Assembly: GCA_900772685.1 (NCBI GenBank)
Contig: CAAGRP010000023.1
Coordinates: 1-8,792, forward strand
Reading direction: 5' to 3'
Origin: Lachnospiraceae bacterium
Lineage (GTDB): Bacteria > Bacillota > Clostridia > Lachnospirales > Lachnospiraceae
DNA length: 8,792 bases
Part shown: piece by piece, positions 1-6,634 of the stretch
How positions within the stretch are numbered: the first letter of the stretch is position 1
Layout: every line of letters begins with the position of its first letter
Made by a program: the position numbers and the translations under genes
Notes under the pieces: generated by a model
What the model saw: the letters and a program-made list of their open reading frames with translations, nothing else
Told to the model about the DNA's origin: nothing
Database searches by the model: none

Positions 1-430
1 CTCAAACGGCCCCGGAGACCCGGAGGAAAATACATACTGCATAGAGCAGATAAAGAAGCTTATAGGAAGAGTACCGGTATTCGGGATATGCTTAGGACAT
101 CAGCTTACCGCACTTGCTATGGGCGGAAAAACGATAAAGTTGAAATACGGTCACAGAGGCGCAAATCAGCCTGTTAAAGAAGTAAACGGAGAACGTACTT
201 ATATTACAAGCCAGAATCATGGATATGCGGTTGTGGCGGAAAGTCTTAAGGGCGTAGGAGAGGAGATCTTTTATAATGCCAATGACATGAGCTGCGAGGG
301 TATGGAGTATCCGGGAAAGAAATGCTATACCGTTCAGTTTCATCCGGAAGCCTGCGGAGGACCGAAGGATACGGGATTTCTGTTCGGCCGCTTCATTGAG
401 ATGATGGAAGGAGAGAAGAAAAATGCCTAA
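1..430 (+). CDS. carA: Carbamoyl-phosphate synthase small (glutaminase) subunit, 3' part only
   Basis: C-terminal 142 residues of CarA; the start lies before the window and the first whole codon begins at base 2. CarA hydrolyses glutamine and passes ammonia to CarB for carbamoyl phosphate, the precursor of pyrimidines and arginine. Seen: the class I glutamine amidotransferase core, starting at SNGPGDP, then the nucleophile motif GICLGHQ (Cys codon 89-91), the segment YGHRGANQPV, the SQNHGYAV motif, and the closing motif QFHPEA (His codon 341-343, Glu codon 347-349) followed by GPKDT. The Cys-His-Glu triad is therefore complete and the reading frame is open. The stop overlaps the carB start by 8 bp, which suggests translational coupling and equal subunit supply. 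The N-terminal domain and any upstream control, such as a pyrimidine attenuator, cannot be seen. Identification is secure from the motifs and from carB following directly. Confidence 0.96.
   Translation, partial: SNGPGDPEENTYCIEQIKKLIGRVPVFGICLGHQLTALAMGGKTIKLKYGHRGANQPVKEVNGERTYITSQNHGYAVVAESLKGVGEEIFYNANDMSCEGMEYPGKKCYTVQFHPEACGGPKDTGFLFGRFIEMMEGEKKNA
408..413 (+). promoter_or_regulatory. Ribosome binding site of carB
   Basis: AAGGAG inside the end of carA, 9 bases before the ATG at 423. It supports this start for carB and coupling to carA translation. Confidence 0.8.
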
Positions 431-3400
431 AGATAAAAATATCCGGAAAGTCCTTGTTATCGGCTCCGGACCGATCGTAATAGGACAGGCAGCCGAGTTT
501 GACTATGCCGGCGCACAGGCCTGCCGTGTATTAAAGGATGAAGGAATAAATGTTGTTCTTGTTAACTCCAACCCGGCAACGATAATGACCGATAAAGCCA
601 TGGCTGATGAGATATACCTCGAGCCTTTGAATGTCGAGACGGTTGAAAGGATAATAGATAAGGAAAGACCGGACGGTATCCTTGCAGGACTCGGAGGACA
701 GACAGGACTTACGATAGCAATGCAGCTTTATAAGGCCGGTACGCTCAAGAAATATAATGTAAAGCTTTTAGGCTCTGATATAGAGGCAATAGATAAGGCA
801 GAGGACAGGGAGCTGTTCAGGGATACGATGAAGCAGATAGGACAGCCGGTTGTACCGTCTGAGATCGCCACGACTCTTGAGGAAGCCTTAAAGGCAGCTG
901 ATGATATAGGCTATCCTGTTATCGTAAGGCCGGCATTTACACTTGGAGGCTCGGGAGGCGGTATCGCCGAAACAAGGGAGGAGCTCAGTGTTATCGCAAG
1001 GACCGGACTTGATATGTCGCCTATCACACAGGTCCTCATTGAAAAGAGTATAGCAGGCTGGAAGGAAATAGAGTTCGAGACCATAAGAGATGCTGCAGGC
1101 AATGTGATCGCCGTATGTTCTATGGAGAATATAGATCCTGTCGGTGTTCATACAGGAGACAGTATAGTTGTTGCGCCTGCACTGACCCTTGCCGATAAAG
1201 AGTATCAGATGCTCAGGTCTGCTTCGTTGGAAATGATCACTGCACTTAATATCGTGGGCGGCTGCAACTGCCAGTTTGCACTTGATCCCGAAAGCTTTGA
1301 ATATGCCGTTATCGAGGTAAATCCGAGGGTTTCTCGCTCATCCGCACTTGCAAGTAAGGCAACGGGATATCCTATCGCAAAGATATCCACAAGGATAGCT
1401 TTAGGATATACATTAGACGAGATAAAGAATGACATAACGGGTAAGACCTGCGCATGCTTTGAGCCGACACTCGACTATGTTGTAGTCAAGTTCCCGAAGT
1501 GGCCGTTTGATAAATTTGCGGGAAGCAGCAGAAAGCTCGGTACGCAGATGAAGGCTACGGGAGAGGTCATGGCTATAGCAAACAGCTTTGAGGCTGCTAT
1601 GCTCAAGGCTGTGAGGGGAGCAGAGATAGGGCTTGAGACCTTAAATGCCGTCCCGCTTGATAAAAAACCTGTCATAGAAAGACTGCATGAGCAGAATGAC
1701 CACAGGATATTTACTGTATTTGAAGCCCTGAAGGAGGGCGTGACAGTCGATGAGATACATCGGATAACAAAGATAGACGAGTGGTTCCTGTATAAGCTTG
1801 AGGGTCTTGCCGGATTCGAAAAGAAGATAAGCGGAAGAAAAGAAATATCCGATGCTGATTATGTGAAAGCAAAGCATCTTGGATATACCGACAGTGCACT
1901 TATGAAGCTGACGGGCGCAGAGTCGATGAAGGGATATGAGTTCTCATATAAGATGGTAGATACCTGCGGTGCGGAATTCGATGCCGAAACACCTTATTTC
2001 TATTCTTCTGCGGACAGCATATGCGAATCCCGTACCTTTGAAAGAAGCGGAAAGCCTGTAGTAATGGTATTGGGATCGGGGCCTATAAGGATAGGACAGG
2101 GTATAGAATTTGATTATTCATCGGTCCACTGCGTATGGACACTCAGAAAGATGGGATATGACGTTGTTATAGTAAATAACAATCCCGAGACGGTATCTAC
2201 CGATTATGACACCGCCGACAGACTGTATTTTGAACCGCTGTGTCCCGAAGACGTGATGAATATCATAAAGGTCGAGAAGCCGATAGGAGTCGTTGTCGCA
2301 TTCGGAGGACAGACTGCGATAAAGCTCACACAGTTCCTCGACGAAAACGGTATAAAGATCCTCGGAACATCCGCAGAGAGCATAGATATTGCAGAGGACA
2401 GGGCAAGGTTTGATGTCCTTCTTGAGCAGTTCGGTATAAGGCGTCCTAAGGGGGCCGGCGTAAATACCGTAGAGGAGGCTTTAGACGAGGCGGAACGCCT
2501 CGGATATCCGGTGCTCCTTCGTCCGAGCTATGTCATCGGCGGTCAGAATATGACCATATCAAGAAACAAAGAGCACACGATCAAATATATGAAAAATATA
2601 CTCGCACAGGGAATAGACAATCCTGTGCTTGTAGACAAATACATGCCGGGAACAGAGCTTGAGGTCGATGTTATCTCTGACGGAGAGGATGTTCTGATAC
2701 CGGGCATTATGGAGCATATAGAAAGAGCGGGAGTCCATTCCGGAGATTCCATCGCGGTATATCCTCCGTATAATCTGAGTGACAAATTCTTAAGAAAGAT
2801 ATGCGACTGCTCGGAAAAGCTTGCGCTCGCGCTTAAAACAAAGGGACTTGTAAACATACAATATCTTATATATGAAAATGAGCTCTATGTTATCGAGGTG
2901 AATCCGAGGGCATCAAGAACGGTGCCTTATATAAGCAAGGTTACAAATGTTCCTATGGTGGATCTGGCATCGAGGGTAATGCTCGGAGCAAAGCTGTCTG
3001 ACCTTGGATACGGAACGGGACTTTATCGTACACCGCCGTATTATGCGGTAAAGGTGCCGGTATTCTCGTTCGAAAAGCTGGTGGATGCCAACTCTCTTTT
3101 GGGACCCGAAATGAAATCAACGGGAGAGGTCCTTGGAATAGGAAAGACTACGGAGGAGGCACTCTTTAAAGGACTTACCGCATCAGGGCTTGCCGTGCCT
3201 GAGGAAAAAAAGGCCGGAATACTTATCTCGGTTGAAGAAAATGACTATCAGGAAGTGCTCTCTCTCGCAAAGAGATTTTACGACCTTAACATGGATATCT
3301 ATGCGACAAAGGGTACAGCAGCATCGATAGAGACCATGGGCATAAAGGTCGATGTTGTAAATACATCACCGGATAATGATGATATAAAAGACCTCATGCA

Positions 3401-4451
3401 GAACGGAAAGATAGATTATATCATTTATACCGGGGCGCTCAAGGATGCTACCGTGCTTGATTACAGAAAACTCCATCTGCATGCGATGCAGCTTAAGATA
3501 CCGTGCTTTACGAGCCTTGATACGGCAAATGCCCTTGCGGGAATGATAGAGAGCAGATACAGTGTCAGAAACACAGAGCTTGTCGATCTTAACGATATGC
3601 GTATGTGGAGAACGAAGATCCGCTTCACCAAGATGCAGACCTGCGGAAACGATTATATCTATATAGAAAACTTCGACAACAGGATAAGCTGTCCGGAGTC
3701 ACTTTGCGTAAATCTGTGCCGACAGCATTACGGAATAGGCGCAGACGGCATAGTCATCATCGAGCGTTCGAGCATTGCGGATGCGAAAATGCGCATATAT
3801 AACAGAGACGGCTCTGAAGGCAAAATGGCTGGAAACAGCATACGCTGTGTGGTAAAATATCTGTATGACAACGGATATATCAGAAGCGAATTCATCTCTA
3901 TAGAGTCAAAGAGCGGAGTACATCTTCTCCATGCATATCTTCGTGACGGAAAGGTTAATACCGTCGCTGTAGACATGGGAAAATGCAGCTTCAGCACAAA
4001 AGAGCTTCCGGCACTCATAGATGCGGATGAGGTTGTAGACAGACAGGTAAGCATTGCCGGAAAAGAATATAAGGTCACATGTGTTTCGGTGGGAAATCCG
4101 CATTGTGTCGTATTTTCGGATATGATAGACAGCATAGACCTTAAGACAGTGGGACCCGAGTTTGAATACGCCGAGATCTTTCCGGAGAGGATAAATACCG
4201 AATTTGTAAGGGTAGTCAATCCGACAACACTAAGGATGAGATGCTGGGAGAGAGGAAACGGTGAGACACTTGCCTGCGGTACGGGAGCATGCGCGGCTGT
4301 TGCGGCTGCCGTTAAGAACGGATACTGCAGGAAAAATACCGATATAACAGTTAAAGTGGACGGCGGAGATCTTATCGTTAATTACGGTGATGACAAGGTT
4401 ATCTTATACGGAAATGCCGTTACTGTATTTACCGGAGAATTCGAGTATTAA
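423..4451 (+). CDS. carB: CarB-DapF fusion: carbamoyl-phosphate synthase large subunit with C-terminal diaminopimelate epimerase-like domain
   Basis: 1342 residues; CarB alone is about 1070. Residues 1 to ~1058 are CarB, which makes carbamoyl phosphate from bicarbonate, ammonia and two ATP. The two homologous halves are visible: carboxyphosphate half from ~8 (VIGSGPIVIGQAAEFDYAG), with Arg169 in RPAFTLGGSGGG and Glu298/Asn300 in IEVNPR; carbamoyl-phosphate half from ~545 (VLGSGPIRIGQGIEFDYSS), with Arg700 in RPSYVIGGQNM and Glu825/Asn827 in IEVNPR. An MGS-like regulatory domain covers ~928-1055 (YATKGTAA, CFTSLDTANA). Residues ~1061-1342 are a full DapF fold (see separate entry). The ATG at 423 has a good ribosome site and gives a normal CarB N-terminus (KVLVIGSG). 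No stop or obvious internal ribosome site separates the parts, so one polypeptide is expected. CarB activity is near certain by motif; the activity of the DapF part is doubtful because one catalytic cysteine is replaced. Regulatory-site residues also differ from E. coli. Confidence 0.95.
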   Translation: MPKDKNIRKVLVIGSGPIVIGQAAEFDYAGAQACRVLKDEGINVVLVNSNPATIMTDKAMADEIYLEPLNVETVERIIDKERPDGILAGLGGQTGLTIAMQLYKAGTLKKYNVKLLGSDIEAIDKAEDRELFRDTMKQIGQPVVPSEIATTLEEALKAADDIGYPVIVRPAFTLGGSGGGIAETREELSVIARTGLDMSPITQVLIEKSIAGWKEIEFETIRDAAGNVIAVCSMENIDPVGVHTGDSIVVAPALTLADKEYQMLRSASLEMITALNIVGGCNCQFALDPESFEYAVIEVNPRVSRSSALASKATGYPIAKISTRIALGYTLDEIKNDITGKTCACFEPTLDYVVVKFPKWPFDKFAGSSRKLGTQMKATGEVMAIANSFEAAMLKAVRGAEIGLETLNAVPLDKKPVIERLHEQNDHRIFTVFEALKEGVTVDEIHRITKIDEWFLYKLEGLAGFEKKISGRKEISDADYVKAKHLGYTDSALMKLTGAESMKGYEFSYKMVDTCGAEFDAETPYFYSSADSICESRTFERSGKPVVMVLGSGPIRIGQGIEFDYSSVHCVWTLRKMGYDVVIVNNNPETVSTDYDTADRLYFEPLCPEDVMNIIKVEKPIGVVVAFGGQTAIKLTQFLDENGIKILGTSAESIDIAEDRARFDVLLEQFGIRRPKGAGVNTVEEALDEAERLGYPVLLRPSYVIGGQNMTISRNKEHTIKYMKNILAQGIDNPVLVDKYMPGTELEVDVISDGEDVLIPGIMEHIERAGVHSGDSIAVYPPYNLSDKFLRKICDCSEKLALALKTKGLVNIQYLIYENELYVIEVNPRASRTVPYISKVTNVPMVDLASRVMLGAKLSDLGYGTGLYRTPPYYAVKVPVFSFEKLVDANSLLGPEMKSTGEVLGIGKTTEEALFKGLTASGLAVPEEKKAGILISVEENDYQEVLSLAKRFYDLNMDIYATKGTAASIETMGIKVDVVNTSPDNDDIKDLMQNGKIDYIIYTGALKDATVLDYRKLHLHAMQLKIPCFTSLDTANALAGMIESRYSVRNTELVDLNDMRMWRTKIRFTKMQTCGNDYIYIENFDNRISCPESLCVNLCRQHYGIGADGIVIIERSSIADAKMRIYNRDGSEGKMAGNSIRCVVKYLYDNGYIRSEFISIESKSGVHLLHAYLRDGKVNTVAVDMGKCSFSTKELPALIDADEVVDRQVSIAGKEYKVTCVSVGNPHCVVFSDMIDSIDLKTVGPEFEYAEIFPERINTEFVRVVNPTTLRMRCWERGNGETLACGTGACAAVAAAVKNGYCRKNTDITVKVDGGDLIVNYGDDKVILYGNAVTVFTGEFEY
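3603..4451 (+). other. DapF-like domain of the fusion protein, first catalytic Cys replaced by Ala
   Basis: Residues 1061-1342 of the fusion, 282 residues, close to a whole stand-alone DapF (274 in E. coli). DapF interconverts LL- and meso-diaminopimelate for lysine and peptidoglycan, using two cysteines as the base pair. Seen in order: FTKMQTCGNDYIY (substrate loop, Asn1076), HYGIGADGIV, MRIYNRDGSEG, MAGNSIRC, SVGNPHCV, ERINTEFV, ERGNGETLACGTGACAA, and GGDLIV near the end. Compared by eye with E. coli DapF, the Asn64, Asn157, Asn190, Glu208-Arg209 and Cys217 positions are kept (Cys217 corresponds to Cys1285). The Cys73 position is Ala1136 (codon gct, 3828-3830). The loop residue before Gly-Asn-Asp is Cys1074, where E. 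coli has Leu. It could be an inactive or regulatory domain, a one-base enzyme such as a lyase, a racemase for another amino acid, or an epimerase with a relocated cysteine. The fold is sure; the activity is not. Confidence 0.9.
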
Positions 4452-4459
4452 TAAAAAGG

Positions 4460-4488
4460 TTTATTTTTGGGCACAGATGGGGTATACT
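4460..4488 (+). promoter_or_regulatory. Probable housekeeping-sigma promoter for asp23-fakA-recG
   Basis: A -10 box TATACT (4483-4488, 5 of 6 to consensus) lies 17 bases after a weak -35 TTTATT (4460-4465, 3 of 6). Transcription would start near 4495 and give a leader of about 25 bases. It is the only good promoter-like match in the 68-base gap after the fusion gene, where a change of operon is expected. The weak -35 keeps this tentative. Confidence 0.5.
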
Positions 4489-4507
4489 ACTGTTATTGTT
4501 TTCAGAG

Positions 4508-4512
4508 AGGAG
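4508..4512 (+). promoter_or_regulatory. Ribosome binding site of the Asp23-family gene
   Basis: AGGAG (within AGAGAGGAGAT) 7 bases before the ATG at 4520. It decides that start over the in-frame TTG at 4496, which lies upstream of this site, and over the ATG at 4532, which is too far from it. Confidence 0.85.
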
Positions 4513-4519
4513 ATGTAAT

Positions 4520-4879
4520 ATGAAGGGACGTATGGATACAAACCTCGGAGAGGTCATAATAGATCCTGATGTTATAGCAACATATGCCGGCAGCGTTGCG
4601 GTAGAGTGCTTTGGCATCGTCGGAATGGCGGCAGTCAATATGAAGGACGGTCTTGTTAAACTTCTTCGAAGAGACAGTCTCAAGCATGGCATAAATGTAA
4701 AGATCGAAAATAATAAGATCTCTCTTGATTTTCATGTTCTGATAGCATACGGCATAAGTATAAATACGATTGCCGAAAACCTTATCAGCAACGTAAGATA
4801 CAGCGTTGAAGAGTTTACGGGAATGCAGATCGAGAATATCAGGGTGATAGTTGAAGGCGTACGTGTTATCGATGCCTGA
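4520..4879 (+). CDS. yloU: Asp23/Gls24 family envelope-stress protein (YloU-like)
   Basis: 119 residues, the usual size for YloU. The family pattern is clear: GEVIIDPDVIATYAGSVAVE followed by CFGIVGMAA near the N-terminus, then alternating strands (INVKIENNKISLDFHVLIAYG), the conserved stretch with ISINTIAENLISNVRYSVEEFTG, and the closing strand IRVIVEGVRV. There is no signal peptide or membrane segment, so it is expected in the cytoplasm or held at the membrane by partners. The biochemical role of YloU is not established; Asp23 and Gls24 relatives are tied to alkaline or envelope stress. It sits 57 bp before fakA, the standard Firmicutes arrangement, which suggests a shared role linked to membrane lipids; that link is inference. 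Start chosen by the AGGAG site 7 bases upstream. The family call is firm; the symbol follows B. subtilis by gene order. Confidence 0.9.
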   Translation: MKGRMDTNLGEVIIDPDVIATYAGSVAVECFGIVGMAAVNMKDGLVKLLRRDSLKHGINVKIENNKISLDFHVLIAYGISINTIAENLISNVRYSVEEFTGMQIENIRVIVEGVRVIDA

Positions 4880-4921
4880 TGCTGCGCTTTATGCTGTATC
4901 ATAAAAGAGAAATTTGTTAAC

Positions 4922-4927
4922 AGGAGG
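4922..4927 (+). promoter_or_regulatory. Ribosome binding site of fakA, supporting a GTG start
   Basis: Perfect AGGAGG, 9 bases before GTG at 4937. No ATG competes at a suitable distance, and the GTG gives the normal family N-terminus, so the non-ATG start is well supported. Confidence 0.9.
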
Positions 4928-4936
4928 ATACTCATA

Positions 4937-6619
4937 GTGTCTGAAAAATATATTGATGCCGAAATGCTGGAAAGGATGTTTATTTCCGGTGCATATAACC
5001 TTGAAGCAAACAAGGAGTGGATCAACGAATTAAATGTTTTCCCTGTTCCGGACGGAGATACGGGAACCAACATGACCCTTACGATACTTTCGGCAGTTAG
5101 TGAAGTTAAAGCACTCGGTAATGCGGCAATGCCTGAGCTTTCAAAGGCAATATCACACGGCTCGCTCAGAGGAGCAAGAGGTAACTCGGGTGTTATCCTG
5201 TCGCAGCTTTTAAGAGGATTTTCAAAGACTATACAGGATCACGAAAGGATCGACCAGAAACTTCTTGCGGCAGCGATGGAAAGAGCTGTTGAAACTGCAT
5301 ATAAAGCAGTTATGAGACCTAAGGAAGGAACTATTCTTACGGTTGCAAAGGGCGTTGCCAGAAAGGCCGTCCATATCGCAAAGGACAATATCACTCTTGA
5401 TGAGTTTATGACAAGGATCATAGAAGAGGGTGAAAAGGTACTTGCAGCTACACCTGATATGCTCCCTGTATTAAAAGAGGCCGGAGTAGTAGACTCTGGC
5501 GGACAGGGACTTATAGTCGTTCTTAAGGGTGCTTATGCAGCATATGCGGGAAAACCGGTCGAGGCTCCGAAGACAGCACAGGATGCTACGGTAAAACCGG
5601 CTGCAAAGACAGATGTTAAGAGACCTGAAGGAGATATCAAATTCGGATACTGTACCGAATTTATCGTTAACCTTGCAAATCCCGTATCTGATAAGGAAGT
5701 GGACAGGTTTAAGGATTTCCTTGAATCGATGGGAGATTCCATAGTATGTGTTCCGGATGATGATTTTATCAAGATCCATGTGCATACAAACGATCCGGGA
5801 AAGGTTCTTCAGAAGGGCCTTTCATACGGTGAACTTTCACGCATAAAGATAGACAACATGCGTGAGGAACACAGGGAGATGCTGGAACTCGAAAAATCGG
5901 GTCAGGCAGAAAACTCCGAAAAGGCCGGAGAAGCTGTAAAGGAACAGCCGGCTGAAGCGAAGAAATACGGATTTATTACGGTTGCCGCCGGAGAGGGCTT
6001 TGACCAGCTCTTTAACGACATGGAGGTCGATATAGTTATAAACGGCGGACAGACGATGAACCCGTCTACGGAAGACTTTATAAATGCGATAAATAAGATA
6101 AATGCGGAATGCATCTTTATTTATCCTAACAATAAAAACATCATCATGGCTGCAAACCAGGCAAGAGACCTTACGGAAGATAAGACCGTCATCGTTATAC
6201 CTACAAAAACAGTTACACAGGGTATAACCGCGATGATCAATTTCGCTTCCGAATACTCGCCGGAGGAAAATGCGGATATCATGAATGAATGCATCAAAGC
6301 GGTACAGACATCCCAGATAACATATTCTATCAGGGATACGCATGTGGACGACTTTGATATAAAGTCCGGAGATATAATGGCAGTAGGGGACAGAAGCATA
6401 CTTGCTGTCGGAAGTGACATCAACGAGGTTGCGCTTTCAAGCGTCAGGACGATAATGTCCGATGAGGCAGAGCTTATAAGTATCTATTACGGTGAAGGAT
6501 ATACAAAGGAGCAGGCTGAGGAGCTCGGCAATGCCATTGAAGAGGAATATCCTGACTGCTCTGTTGAGGTGCAGTTCGGCGGACAGCCGGTTTATTACTG
6601 CATTATTTCTGTTGAATAA
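4937..6619 (+). CDS. fakA: Fatty acid kinase catalytic subunit FakA (YloV, DAK2-domain protein)
   Basis: 560 residues, close to S. aureus FakA (548). It phosphorylates a fatty acid bound to a separate FakB (DegV-family) protein, giving acyl phosphate for phospholipid synthesis; cytosolic, acting with FakB at the membrane. Seen: N-terminal DhaL/DAK2 kinase domain ~1-204, with NVFPVPDGDTGTNM (Asp39, Asp41, Asn45 for Mg-ATP), GSLRGARGNSGV (75-86) and DSGGQGL (186-192); an Ala/Lys/Pro-rich linker ~205-232; a middle domain with Cys239 and the HVH pair His281/His283, matching the zinc-binding Cys-His-His set reported for S. aureus FakA (recalled); a charged linker ~319-343; and a C-terminal domain 344-560 with INGGQTMNPS, PNNKNI and the family ending GGQPVYYCIISVE. 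All key residues are present, so it should be active. GTG start with perfect AGGAGG. Second gene of the unit, 15 bp before recG. No fakB is in the window. Confidence 0.95.
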   Translation: MSEKYIDAEMLERMFISGAYNLEANKEWINELNVFPVPDGDTGTNMTLTILSAVSEVKALGNAAMPELSKAISHGSLRGARGNSGVILSQLLRGFSKTIQDHERIDQKLLAAAMERAVETAYKAVMRPKEGTILTVAKGVARKAVHIAKDNITLDEFMTRIIEEGEKVLAATPDMLPVLKEAGVVDSGGQGLIVVLKGAYAAYAGKPVEAPKTAQDATVKPAAKTDVKRPEGDIKFGYCTEFIVNLANPVSDKEVDRFKDFLESMGDSIVCVPDDDFIKIHVHTNDPGKVLQKGLSYGELSRIKIDNMREEHREMLELEKSGQAENSEKAGEAVKEQPAEAKKYGFITVAAGEGFDQLFNDMEVDIVINGGQTMNPSTEDFINAINKINAECIFIYPNNKNIIMAANQARDLTEDKTVIVIPTKTVTQGITAMINFASEYSPEENADIMNECIKAVQTSQITYSIRDTHVDDFDIKSGDIMAVGDRSILAVGSDINEVALSSVRTIMSDEAELISIYYGEGYTKEQAEELGNAIEEEYPDCSVEVQFGGQPVYYCIISVE

Positions 6620-6634
6620 AAACGGAGAATATAT

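Noticed and set aside
3597..3605. Internal start (ATG at 3597 or 3603) giving a separate DapF protein
   Set aside because: No ribosome binding site is seen in the bases before these ATGs, while every other gene in the window has one. A minor internal start cannot be ruled out.
3570..3640. Possibility that the CarB-DapF join is a sequencing frameshift or lost stop codon
   Set aside because: One frame runs through both domains with intact motifs on each side, and the join falls at the natural end of CarB and start of DapF. A frameshift would need the second gene to lie by chance in frame with no gap. A single lost stop cannot be excluded without reads, so it is kept as a check.
3728..4219. 163-codon open frame on the - strand across the DapF region
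   Set aside because: Antisense to a clear coding domain, with low-complexity Ser/Leu-rich content, no family motifs and no ribosome site evident; a shadow of the real gene.
4450..4465. Inverted repeat AATAAA-AAGG-TTTATT followed by T's, as a terminator
   Set aside because: The stem is all A-T and only 6 bp, too weak for an intrinsic terminator.
4496..4519. Upstream TTG start for the Asp23-family gene, adding 8 residues
   Set aside because: It has no ribosome site upstream, lies at the predicted transcription start, and the added residues are not like the family N-terminus; the ATG at 4520 has a good AGGAG site.
4888..4905. Stem-loop TTTATG-CTGTAT-CATAAA between the asp23 and fakA genes
   Set aside because: Six base pairs with a single G-C pair and no T-run; likely chance.
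5837..6343. 168-codon open frame on the - strand across fakA
   Set aside because: Antisense to conserved FakA sequence, and rich in Arg/Tyr/Phe/Cys as expected from reverse reading of this codon use; no recognisable domain.
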